Source: Roseofilum casamattae BLCC-M143 (GTDB lineage Bacteria; Cyanobacteriota; Cyanobacteriia; Cyanobacteriales; Desertifilaceae). Taken from it: a stretch of DNA of 64,000 nucleotides. The position numbers were made by a program, and so were the translations under genes. The DNA is taken from positions 186,001 through 250,000 of the forward strand of contig NZ_JAQOSQ010000001.1 of assembly GCF_030068455.1 (NCBI RefSeq), given 5' to 3'. The stretch's first letter is position 1. Each line of letters opens with the position of its first letter. Below, in pieces: positions 48,460 through 56,112 of this stretch. A model generated the notes under the pieces. That model worked only from the letters and a program-made list of their open reading frames with translations, was not told the DNA's origin and searched no databases.

Positions 48460-49385
48460 ACGTTCAAATTAACCCGACGATTGCAATTCCTTTAACCCTA
48501 AGCGCTCATCAACTGGCCCGGTGCCATGCCTGGAAGCAAATCGACCCCAAACGAGCCAAGCAAGTCTATCTGAATACCCTAGCGATTCACGCCGTGAAAG
48601 ACTACCTGGGATGGCTAGACATTGCCACCAACTGGCCCGAGTCGGAAAGTGCAAATCCCATTCAGCAATCCCTGTGCAATAGCGCCGATCTGGTTATTTC
48701 CGGTAAAGGCACCATCGAATGCCGACCCGTATTACCCGACGAAACCACCTGCACTATTCCCGAGGATACGTGGGGCGATCGCCTCGCTTATATTGCCGTC
48801 CGACTCAACCCCGAGTTAACCGAAGGGACTCTACTGGGTTACCTGAGCGAAGTAGAGCGTTACAAAACTCCCCTGAACCAACTGCACTCTCTCGACACCT
48901 TACTCGATCGACTCGACGAAGAAGCTGACGAGGCAATTCTGCTGACCCAATGGTTAAACCATGCCTTTGACGCCGGTTGGCAAACTCTTTCAGAACTTCT
49001 CGGCCCGGACGAACCTCAATTCGCCTTTAACTTTAGAAGTCCAGCGAGTCAGAGTAATCCTAGCAGTTCGGCGGCTACTATTAAACGAGGAAAACACTTG
49101 CAATTGCAACCCGATCGCGATCCGGTGGGACTGTTTGTCGGCATCGAACCGAGCGATCGCGAAGAATTCGATATCTCCGTCGAACTCTCTCCGACTGGAG
49201 CCGAGCGGCATCTGCCCAAAGAACTGCAACTCTCAATTCTCGACGATGAAGATCGGGTGGTGATGCACGCCTCCTCTCGAGGCACCAAATCCATCCAACT
49301 GGATTTTAGTGCGGAAGTTGGCGATCGCTTCTCGATTAAAGTAACTCTCGGCGAAATTGGCGTTACCGAATTCTTTGCGATTTAA
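48456..49385 (+). CDS. DUF1822 family protein
   Basis: 309 residues, soluble. Start TIAIPLTLSAHQLARCHAWK, then AIHAVKDYLGWLDIATNWPESES and WGDRLAYIAVRLNPELTEGTLLGYL; this is the cyanobacterial DUF1822 pattern. Residues 215-309 form a beta-rich second part (VGLFVGIEPSDREEFDISVELSPTGAERHLP, LGEIGVTEFFAI), like a C2- or carbohydrate-type sandwich. Role unknown. Four-base overlap with the sigma-like gene; the YaaW gene follows after 85 bases. Confidence 0.85.
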   Translation: MNVQINPTIAIPLTLSAHQLARCHAWKQIDPKRAKQVYLNTLAIHAVKDYLGWLDIATNWPESESANPIQQSLCNSADLVISGKGTIECRPVLPDETTCTIPEDTWGDRLAYIAVRLNPELTEGTLLGYLSEVERYKTPLNQLHSLDTLLDRLDEEADEAILLTQWLNHAFDAGWQTLSELLGPDEPQFAFNFRSPASQSNPSSSAATIKRGKHLQLQPDRDPVGLFVGIEPSDREEFDISVELSPTGAERHLPKELQLSILDDEDRVVMHASSRGTKSIQLDFSAEVGDRFSIKVTLGEIGVTEFFAI

Positions 49386-49470
49386 TGAGAGTATTGGAAG
49401 TCCGAGCGATCGCGAATATTGTACCCAGGAAACTCTAAAATGGGATCGGGATTCAATTGAGGTAACCAGT

Positions 49471-50313
49471 GTGAAAGAACTAAGAGCCGCCTTAGAACTA
49501 GCCACGGAAGAGGAATTGCAGCAATTAACTCATTTGCTCTTCCAACGCAAACTCAATCCCCTAGATTATGTCTATACTCCCGATCCTCTCGACGTCCAAA
49601 GTCAAGATCGAGACCTTTGGATCGAGGCGATCGCCAACCGCTTCCAATTTCTCGCTGCTGATGGCTTAACCGTTCTGCGCGGACAAACCCAGCAGATTAC
49701 CTATCGCCAAGTCCTCATCCAAGTCTGTCGCTATCTCAGACTTCCCTACCAAAACTCCCTCTCCACCACCGAACTGGAAGCTGAAATCTTCTTACATCTG
49801 ATTCGCCGCTCCTGGAAACGCTTACCAGCCTCCGAAAAACGAGGCTTAAAAGCCAGAATTAGTAAAGCGCTTGCCGAATCAAATTTTGCCCAACCCCTCC
49901 CTCTTTCCGCTCAAAAAGACCCGATCGGAGTATTTTTGAAAGGGGGATTTGCCTTTGCCGTAAACTCAGCCATCAAACCCTTGTTAATTGGCAAGTTTGC
50001 CCGTCAGTTTGCCCTACATTTCGCCAGCTACCAAGCCACCAAACAAGTCTTAGTACGCGGCTCAGTTGCGGCCACGGCTAAACTCCACTCGCAAGTTATC
50101 TTGCACCGATCTAGCGTAGGGATGGCTGCCAATGCCACGCGCTATGGGGTTGCTCGTACGGTCTTCTCCGTGTTAGGACCCGCTTTGTGGGCTTGGTTTT
50201 TTGCCGATCTGGGATGGCGAGCGATCGCCACCAACTATACTCGCATCATTCCCACCATCTTTGCTCTAGCTCAGATTCGCTTAACTCGTTCTGCCTGTTG
50301 GGAACCGGCTTAA
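49471..50313 (+). CDS. YaaW family protein
   Basis: 280 residues from GTG 49471, with GAGG nine bases upstream; the frame upstream to 49357 overlaps DUF1822 and is unlikely. KELRAALELATEEELQQLTHLLFQRKLNPLDYVYTP, then WIEAIANRFQFLAADGLTVLRGQT and LEAEIFLHLIRRSWKRLP are the YaaW signature. The C-terminal third is hydrophobic (GFAFAVNSAIKPLLIG, YGVARTVFSVLGPALWAWFFADLGWRAIA), suggesting membrane association. E. coli YaaW is uncharacterised. Its stop shares one base with the next ATG (TAATG). Confidence 0.83.
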   Translation: MKELRAALELATEEELQQLTHLLFQRKLNPLDYVYTPDPLDVQSQDRDLWIEAIANRFQFLAADGLTVLRGQTQQITYRQVLIQVCRYLRLPYQNSLSTTELEAEIFLHLIRRSWKRLPASEKRGLKARISKALAESNFAQPLPLSAQKDPIGVFLKGGFAFAVNSAIKPLLIGKFARQFALHFASYQATKQVLVRGSVAATAKLHSQVILHRSSVGMAANATRYGVARTVFSVLGPALWAWFFADLGWRAIATNYTRIIPTIFALAQIRLTRSACWEPA

Positions 50314-51593
50314 TGGCTCTGTCAACTTCATCTTCAGTCTATCCGCGACGGGCTTGGGAACTGCTGCAAGGCTGGTTAGCAATTTTTGTTTTCAGTCCCG
50401 TCATTGGGGCCGCTTTGGGTTTGGTCTTTTGGTACGACACCATTCGCCAACGCGGCGCGATCGCCTTACGTCGTCCCCTAACTCAGGCGATCGCTATTCT
50501 CAGTGTTGGCTTAGTCCTCACCTGCCTCCTGGGCGAATATCCGGGAGATGCCTTGCTCGGACTCTTTCACTTTCTCCCCTTTTTCCTGCACCTGGTGTTA
50601 CTCGGCGAAGTCGTGGAGACAGGCAGCCAACTGCGGCGGATGGCACAAATCGTAGTATTCTCATCCATCCCCGTTGCGGCTATGGGACTGGGGCAGATCT
50701 TTTGGGGATGGTCGGGCCCCGTACGCTGGTTGAGTATTGTCATTAACTGGGAACTATCTCCAGGAGGCAATCCTCTCGGTCGCATGTCCTCGGTCTTTGA
50801 TTATGCCAATGACTTAAGCTCCTATTTGCTCGTTGCTTTCGTCTTATCCCTGGGGCTGATGGGAGATAGACAACGGAAAAAGCGTTGGGTGTGGTTGCTG
50901 CTCGGATTAGCTATAGTTCTCGATGGCACGAGCCTTTTTCTCACCCATTCTCGCAATGGTTGGGCGATCGCGATTTTAGCCATTCTCATCTATGCTCTCT
51001 ATTGGGGATGGCATTGGCTCGTCGGCGCCGTCACCGCTGGAGTTGGACTAATTCTCTGGTCGGCCTTCGGCATCGATCCATCTCGACAATGGTTGCGCGT
51101 CATTGTTCCTCATTATATTTGGGCCCGGCTCACCGACGAAATGTTTCCCGATCGCCCCTTAGCCCAACTCCGCTCCACTCAATGGCAATTTGCCCTCGAC
51201 CTGATCCAGCAACGCCCCTTCACCGGTTGGGGACTGCGCAGTTTTTCCCCCCTTTACGAAACCCAGATGAACTACTGGATCGGCCATCCTCACAACCTCC
51301 CTCTCATGTTATTCTCCGAGGTCGGAATTTTAGTTGCCGTCTGGTTCTTGTGTTTAGTGACTTGGATTTTAGCCAAAGCCGTTTACTTCTGCTCTTTGCT
51401 GCGTCCTTCCACCGAGCAAGCGATCGTCTTTACCTACCTAGTGGCCTTTACATCCATCACTTTATTTCACCTGCTCGATATCACCTTATTCGATTCCCGA
51501 ATTAACTTCTTAGGCTGGTGGTTGTTGGGGTCTCTCCTGGGTTGGGTTTATCATCGCTCCCAAACGGCCCGAGAAAGGGCCAACAACCGTTGA
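50313..51593 (+). CDS. O-antigen ligase family membrane protein
   Basis: 426 residues from ATG 50313 in the TAATG junction with yaaW. About ten to twelve membrane segments, then a large exported loop with SPGGNPLGRMSSVFDYANDLSSYL and the Wzy_C-like region SLFLTHSRNGWAIAIL and PFTGWGLRSFSPLYETQMNYWIGHPHNLPLMLFSEVGI, where ligases and polymerases keep their key Arg and His. This family joins or polymerises undecaprenyl-linked glycans at the outer face of the membrane. It is the last gene of the sigma-like/DUF1822/YaaW run, tying that run to surface glycans. Confidence 0.85.
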   Translation: MALSTSSSVYPRRAWELLQGWLAIFVFSPVIGAALGLVFWYDTIRQRGAIALRRPLTQAIAILSVGLVLTCLLGEYPGDALLGLFHFLPFFLHLVLLGEVVETGSQLRRMAQIVVFSSIPVAAMGLGQIFWGWSGPVRWLSIVINWELSPGGNPLGRMSSVFDYANDLSSYLLVAFVLSLGLMGDRQRKKRWVWLLLGLAIVLDGTSLFLTHSRNGWAIAILAILIYALYWGWHWLVGAVTAGVGLILWSAFGIDPSRQWLRVIVPHYIWARLTDEMFPDRPLAQLRSTQWQFALDLIQQRPFTGWGLRSFSPLYETQMNYWIGHPHNLPLMLFSEVGILVAVWFLCLVTWILAKAVYFCSLLRPSTEQAIVFTYLVAFTSITLFHLLDITLFDSRINFLGWWLLGSLLGWVYHRSQTARERANNR

Positions 51594-51618
51594 CCCCTAC
51601 CTTGAGTTTAGGTAAAGC

Positions 51619-51846
51619 TTAGAGCGCGCCAGTACTGCTCAACCCGAGGATAACGCCAGCACCGATAATGTGACCCAGGCTGGTGGTGGCTAACAGTTCC
51701 GCTGCTCCCATACCGCCAAAGAACGGGCCGCCAGGCAGTCCGGGACCGACTCCCTGTTGTTGAATATTCAATTTGCCGATCGCGATCGCCAGAATATTGC
51801 ACACGATCATGATCAGTCCCACATTCGTAGACCATTCAACAGTCAT
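51619..51846 (-). CDS. psaK: Photosystem I reaction centre subunit PsaK
   Basis: 75 residues. Two membrane helices (WSTNVGLIMIVCNILAIAIGK and the C-terminal HIIGAGVILGLSSTG) joined by a Gly-rich stromal loop GPGLPGGPFFGGMGAAELLATTSLGH, the PsaK signature. Peripheral subunit of PSI that helps bind antenna. The N-terminus lacks the longer leader of some PsaK proteins. It converges on the O-antigen ligase-like gene by 25 bases. A weak HLR1-like element is noted upstream. Confidence 0.93.
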   Translation of the reverse strand: MTVEWSTNVGLIMIVCNILAIAIGKLNIQQQGVGPGLPGGPFFGGMGAAELLATTSLGHIIGAGVILGLSSTGAL

Positions 51847-51999
51847 GGTTCTCTTCTCTCCTCAATTTGCAAGTTAATTAGTGTTATTAACAGATACCTC
51901 AATTTACCACTAGGCTTTCTCCTCCCAGACTGCCGCAACGGCGTTTCGTTATATTTCTTATCAGAAAAGCGAAACCACTCCTCTCGATTTGTCTTGCTT

Positions 52000-52017
52000 G
52001 TTAACCTTTATTACAAT
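52000..52017 (+). promoter_or_regulatory. Weak HLR1-like direct repeat upstream of psaK
   Basis: GTTAACCT-TT-ATTACAAT has the spacing of the HLR1 element bound by RpaB ((G/T)TTACAww-NN-(G/T)TTACAww). The second half matches seven of eight, the first half only four. It is about 155 bases upstream of psaK, in the spacer shared with trpF. Suggestive only. Confidence 0.25.
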
Positions 52018-52049
52018 TTTGCTATGAATTAGACTCAGGCGAACGGAAA

Positions 52050-52679
52050 ATGCGGATCAAGATTTGTGGAATTACTCAAGCAGAACAAGGCGCTGCGATC
52101 GCCAATCTCGGCGCTACTGCTCTCGGATTTATCTGCTCTCCCAGTTCGCCTCGTTACGTTCGAGCCGAACAAATTGCCAACATACGCGAATATCTTCCCG
52201 CATCGATCGATCGCATTGGCGTATTCGTAAATGCCTCCATGGAGGAAATTAGCAAAACCGTGGAAATCGGTGACCTAACTGGAGTGCAACTTCATGGAGA
52301 TGAATCTCCAGAATTTTGCCAGCAATTACGCCAGCATCTACCGGATATTGAATCTATTAAAGCCTTCCGAGTCCGCCACCTATCGCCAGAAGTCCTCAAT
52401 ACTATTGCTGCCTATCAATCTAGCGTTGACACCCTACTTCTCGATGCCTATCATCCCACCCAATGGGGCGGAACGGGGCACACCCTGAACTGGCAAGACT
52501 TAGCTAGCTTTCTCCCTCCCTTACCTTGGTTTTTAGCGGGAGGTCTCACTCCTGAGAACATCCAACACGCCTTACAGCACGTTTCCCCCGATGGTATCGA
52601 TCTCTCGAGTGGAGTAGAGCGCGCACCTGGCAATAAAGACCCGAACAAAGTCAAATACTTGCTCGAACAACTGACCTAG
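52050..52679 (+). CDS. trpF: Phosphoribosylanthranilate isomerase
   Basis: 209 residues, a TIM barrel. The catalytic Cys in the N-terminal KICGITQ and Asp in [23 protein letters not shown], with [17 protein letters not shown] and [16 protein letters not shown] at the C-terminus. Third step-type isomerase of tryptophan synthesis. A 14-bp tandem duplication (GAACAACTGACCTA) covers its stop codon. Diverges from psaK. Confidence 0.96.
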   Translation: MRIKICGITQAEQGAAIANLGATALGFICSPSSPRYVRAEQIANIREYLPASIDRIGVFVNASMEEISKTVEIGDLTGVQLHGDESPEFCQQLRQHLPDIESIKAFRVRHLSPEVLNTIAAYQSSVDTLLLDAYHPTQWGGTGHTLNWQDLASFLPPLPWFLAGGLTPENIQHALQHVSPDGIDLSSGVERAPGNKDPNKVKYLLEQLT

Positions 52680-52692
52680 AACAACTGACCTA
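52665..52692 (+). repeat. 14-bp perfect tandem duplication at the trpF stop
   Basis: GAACAACTGACCTA at 52665-52678 and again at 52679-52692. The stop TAG spans the junction. Recent slippage event that left the reading frame intact. Confidence 0.85.
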
Positions 52693-52733
52693 GAAGCCTT
52701 CAGACATGATGACACGAGGGAAACTCATGGAAA

Positions 52734-53441
52734 TCATTCGCTTTGTGCTTCAGAGGCTGGAGGTTCAAACTTATAGCCAACTCCCCGAACTGTCTTAATA
52801 AACCGATTAACGCCATCGGCTTCTAGCTTCTTGCGAATCTGGCCGATATGAACATCAACCACTCGCTGATCCCCCTGGTGTTCGTAATCCCAAACAGCAC
52901 TAATCAATTCCGAGCGACGCAGTACCTTCTCTGGATTGCTAGCGAGCACTTGAAGTAAATCAAACTCTAGGGCTGTCAGATTAATCTCTATCCCTTGCAG
53001 GGTCACTTCTCGGCGTTCTGGGTCAATCGAGAGATCCCCGTGGGTAATCAGTTGACTGTTACGAACGCCGGCCGTTCGTTGGCGCTTGAGCAGAGCTTCA
53101 ACCCGATACTTAAGTTCTTCGACATTAAACGGTTTCGTCAAATAATCATCTGCTCCCTTTTCAAAACCAATAATCTTATCTTCCATATCGGCTCGGCTGG
53201 TGAGCATGAGGACTAACACATCCACGATCTTTTGCATTTCCTGACACAAATTGTAACCGAGAGCGTCGGGTAAATTGACATCTAAAATCACCAGATCGGG
53301 ACTAAATTGCTTGAACTTGTTCATGCCAGTTTCCCCATCGGGAGCCTGTTCGAGTTCATAACCATATCGTCCCAAAAAACGGAAGACGAGATTGCGAATA
53401 GCGGGATCGTCATCGACGACAAGAATCTTGGCTGGAGCCAT
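52734..53441 (-). CDS. OmpR/PhoB-family response regulator
   Basis: 235 residues. Receiver domain with acidic pair in VVDDDP, phospho-acceptor Asp54 in VILDVNLPD, Thr81 and Lys103 (TKPF), then a winged-helix DNA-binding domain ending VVDVHIGQIRKKLEADGVNRFIKTVRGVGYKF. It resembles neither RpaA nor RpaB closely as I recall those sequences, so no gene name is given. Partner kinase unknown; none adjacent. Upstream spacer of about 480 bases holds a HIP1-based hairpin. Confidence 0.88.
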   Translation of the reverse strand: MAPAKILVVDDDPAIRNLVFRFLGRYGYELEQAPDGETGMNKFKQFSPDLVILDVNLPDALGYNLCQEMQKIVDVLVLMLTSRADMEDKIIGFEKGADDYLTKPFNVEELKYRVEALLKRQRTAGVRNSQLITHGDLSIDPERREVTLQGIEINLTALEFDLLQVLASNPEKVLRRSELISAVWDYEHQGDQRVVDVHIGQIRKKLEADGVNRFIKTVRGVGYKFEPPASEAQSE

Positions 53442-53926
53442 ATGGATAACCTTGCTATCTAAACTGAGTTGACTGCGCCCGAGTTGAGGGCGGAGAGTGC
53501 CGCACTAGCAGTAGATTGGGAAAAATAAGTCCTAATTCCCGACTCCCGACTTCCACGTTGAACGCGGTTGACACGCAGACTCAAGACTGGCGGCTTTACT
53601 ATTAAAGCAAATCTCCTTACTGGAAGCTGCGATCGCTTTATTCTCCGTAGAATAACTGAAGTCTCAGCGATCGTATCGGCTTCCCATGGCAGACGCGATC
53701 GCTGAGTTCCTGATGGGGGATGTTTGTCGCCCAGGTCAGCAACTCGATTAAGGATTATGTTAAAGTGGCACTATTCAAACATTTAAAAAGGTTTAAACTG
53801 GCTTGGCAAGTTTTACCGATCGGGTTAACCTTCCTGTTAGGCTGGCCAACTCGTCCAAGCTCAACGTCTATGATACTACGAGTCCTCGATGGGATCGCTG
53901 AATGATTGGGAGAGAAGAAACTAAAA
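53442..53926. other. Divergent spacer of 485 bp
   Basis: Between the response regulator and the CPP1-like gene. Holds the 53663-53706 inverted repeat. A 61-codon frame at 53720-53905 is not supported: no ribosome site and unbalanced composition. Confidence 0.5.
53663..53706. repeat. Perfect 11-bp inverted repeat around HIP1-like arms
   Basis: CTCAGCGATCG (53663-53673) and CGATCGCTGAG (53696-53706), spacer 22 bases. Lies about 220 bases upstream of both divergent genes. Could be an operator, a hairpin or a by-product of HIP1 density. Confidence 0.55.
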
Positions 53927-54550
53927 ATGAGCGACCAAAGTCCTTATGAAACCTTGGGGTTAACGGAAGAGGCCTCGTTCGATCAAATTCAACAGGCCCG
54001 TCAGCTCCTTACCGACCGCTACAGTGGCGATCGTCGCCAAGTCGAGGCGATTGAAACGGCTTATGATGCGGTTTTGATGGATCGACTGCGATTGCGGCAA
54101 GAAGGAAAACTGAAAGTGCCCGATCGAATTCGATTTCCAGAGAAAATGACCGTGACGGAACCCAAGCCTCCGGTGACGTCCGATAGTTCGATGCCCGGAT
54201 GGTTACAATCTTATATCGATACTCCGAGTCAAACGGATATTTTGCTGCCGATGGGCGTGTTTTTGGTGTTGATGAGCTGCGTAGCCTTGTTGCCACCAAC
54301 TCCTGCCAGTCAATCTCCACTTCAGGTCAGCTTATTGGCTGGGGTGGTTGCCAGTATTTATTTTCTCAATCGCAAAGAACAACGATTTGGTCGATCCGTA
54401 TTGCTGACTGTGGGAGGTCTGGTTGCTGGATTATTGGTAGGAGGACTGCTGGGGACAGCCCTAGCAGATGTCAGCCAGATTGATAGCGATCGCTTTGCTG
54501 CTGTGGTGGCGTTTTTTGCCTTGTGGTTGACCAGTAGCTTTTTGCGCTAA
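53927..54550 (+). CDS. CPP1-like family protein (DUF3353)
   Basis: 207 residues from ATG 53927 (the frame extends upstream to 53906). A J-like N-terminal domain (SPYETLGLTEEASFDQIQQARQLL) lacking the HPD motif, a linker, then about four membrane helices with GGLVAGLLVGGLLGTALADV. In plants CPP1 is a chaperone-like protein that stabilises protochlorophyllide oxidoreductase in plastid membranes. A similar role in thylakoids is inferred. Its last four bases overlap the convergent PLP enzyme gene. Confidence 0.87.
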   Translation: MSDQSPYETLGLTEEASFDQIQQARQLLTDRYSGDRRQVEAIETAYDAVLMDRLRLRQEGKLKVPDRIRFPEKMTVTEPKPPVTSDSSMPGWLQSYIDTPSQTDILLPMGVFLVLMSCVALLPPTPASQSPLQVSLLAGVVASIYFLNRKEQRFGRSVLLTVGGLVAGLLVGGLLGTALADVSQIDSDRFAAVVAFFALWLTSSFLR

Positions 54551-55746
54551 TCTCGGGCAGTAGTGCGGGCTAGCTCGTCAATTCCTCGGATGAGACAATC
54601 GATCTCTGCTGTCTCGGTGAAATAGTGGACGCAGGCGCGAACGCAGTTGGGGTAACCAATCGTGCGGATAACAATACTTTGCCGGTCTAAGGCGCGCGCT
54701 ACAGAGGAATGGCAACCGCTTTCAAGCTGAAATGAAACTAACCCTGCTTTCGGAGGAGTATTGCGCAAGCGATGCACGCCAGAGATTTGACCCAGTTTTT
54801 CCCAGAGTAGAGTGCTGGAGCGGCAAATTTGCTCGTATCGCTGCTCGGCAGTTCCCCAAGTGTGGTGAAAGGCGATCGCAGAGCGCAGTCCGGCCAGTAA
54901 GGGATAGGCAGAGGTAGCCACTTCATAGCGCCGGCCGTCTGGTTGCCATCTCAACCCCTCCAGAGTCCGGCGAAGACCTCGCCAGCCAATATAGGTCGGA
55001 TGCAGGGTTTCCATGGCTTCCGGACGAATGTAGAGGGCGCCCAATCCTTCCGGGCCGCACCACCATTTATGACCGGTAAACGCATAAAAATCAATTCCAT
55101 CCTCGGCGAGGTTCAGGGGTAAAGAGCCAACTGATTGCGCCGCATCGACGAGAAATTGGACTTGAGGATAGCGCGATCGCACGGCGGCGACAATTTCCCC
55201 TTGGGGCAGCACGTCACCGGTGTTCCACAGCAGGTGACTGATAATAATTAGTTTCGTGTGCGATCGCGCGTGGGAGGCGATCGTATTGACTGGATTATCT
55301 CGGTTTTCCAACAACGGACAGACAGACAGCTCGACCTGGAAGCGACGGGAAATTTCTTCAGCGGCAGCAATAATTCCGGGATGCTCGCAGTCAGTTAAGA
55401 GTAAATGGTCGCCGGGTTTCCAGGGAATACCCCACAAAGCAATATTACATCCAACTGAAACATTTTCAGTCAGGGTAATCGTATTCGTAGGAACATTCAG
55501 TTCCTTGGCAATTATCTCTCTCGTGTCATAGCATTCTTGGGTCACCCACTCCTTTGTTGCATCGCTAAAGGGGCCGAGGCGTTGAATCTGGCGATAGGAA
55601 TTCAAAATGGCTTGCAATGCCGATTCTGGTAAGGGGCCTTGACCGCCATAATTGAAATAAGATTTATTTTGGAGAGCAGTAAGTTGTTGGCGATGTTGGT
55701 AGAACACGGGTGGGTGAATATCTTTATATGACACATCACTTGACAT
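54547..55746 (-). CDS. PLP-dependent cysteine/cystine C-S lyase-like (aminotransferase class V)
   Basis: 399 residues, fold type I. PLP Lys227 in YAFTGHKWWCGPEGLG, Asp201 in FLVDAAQSVG, and NVSVGCNIAL and DCEHPGII in the phosphate and substrate regions. It resembles the Synechocystis C-DES cystine lyase, which releases persulfide for Fe-S assembly, more than classical NifS or SufS because the catalytic Cys loop of the latter is absent. Substrate not proven. Poly-T (TTTTTTTT) lies just upstream of the start. Confidence 0.85.
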   Translation of the reverse strand: MSSDVSYKDIHPPVFYQHRQQLTALQNKSYFNYGGQGPLPESALQAILNSYRQIQRLGPFSDATKEWVTQECYDTREIIAKELNVPTNTITLTENVSVGCNIALWGIPWKPGDHLLLTDCEHPGIIAAAEEISRRFQVELSVCPLLENRDNPVNTIASHARSHTKLIIISHLLWNTGDVLPQGEIVAAVRSRYPQVQFLVDAAQSVGSLPLNLAEDGIDFYAFTGHKWWCGPEGLGALYIRPEAMETLHPTYIGWRGLRRTLEGLRWQPDGRRYEVATSAYPLLAGLRSAIAFHHTWGTAEQRYEQICRSSTLLWEKLGQISGVHRLRNTPPKAGLVSFQLESGCHSSVARALDRQSIVIRTIGYPNCVRACVHYFTETAEIDCLIRGIDELARTTARD

Positions 55747-55922
55747 ATAATTTTACCTCTTTTTTTTGTGAATCTGTTATGCTGCACAAAGCTAGTGTTT
55801 CGAGAAATACGGTTCTAACTTAGCGTTGCACTGGAAAGACTGGCGATCGCTCGGCCGCTGAACCCACAATCCATGCCACCAGCGAGCGGGGCCGTGAGAG
55901 TGCTGTCTAGTTTAGGTTGCTT

Positions 55923-56112
55923 ATGAATATTCCATTGCTTCCCCAAAACGATTCTAATCCTCAATCGCGTCAGAATTATTTGACTCAGCAGAAAAGTGAC
56001 TATGTTTATGCTAAAGAGCCGCTTCTCCCACCTTTACCGCAATTAGATGACGTTCCGAGTCATGAAGATTTTGATTTACGCTATCAATTGCACAGAGCAC
56101 GAGGTCTGGTTC
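55923..56112 (+). pseudogene. 5' remnant of a lipoxygenase-like gene
   Basis: ATG 55923 begins NIPLLPQNDSNPQSRQNYL, then PLPQLDDVPSHEDFDLRYQL and HRARGLVP, similar in layout to the N-terminus of cyanobacterial minimal lipoxygenases (LPQ-D, Tyr-rich helix, P..E.F.L.Y...R..GLV). The frame is cut by the left end of the ISAs1 element, whose first bases supply a stop. The remaining ~500 residues are gone from this locus. Similarity judged by eye; medium confidence. Confidence 0.5.

Noticed and set aside
53720-53905. 61-codon frame before the CPP1-like gene
   Set aside because: No ribosome site; stop lies right before the CPP1-like leader; composition does not look like protein.
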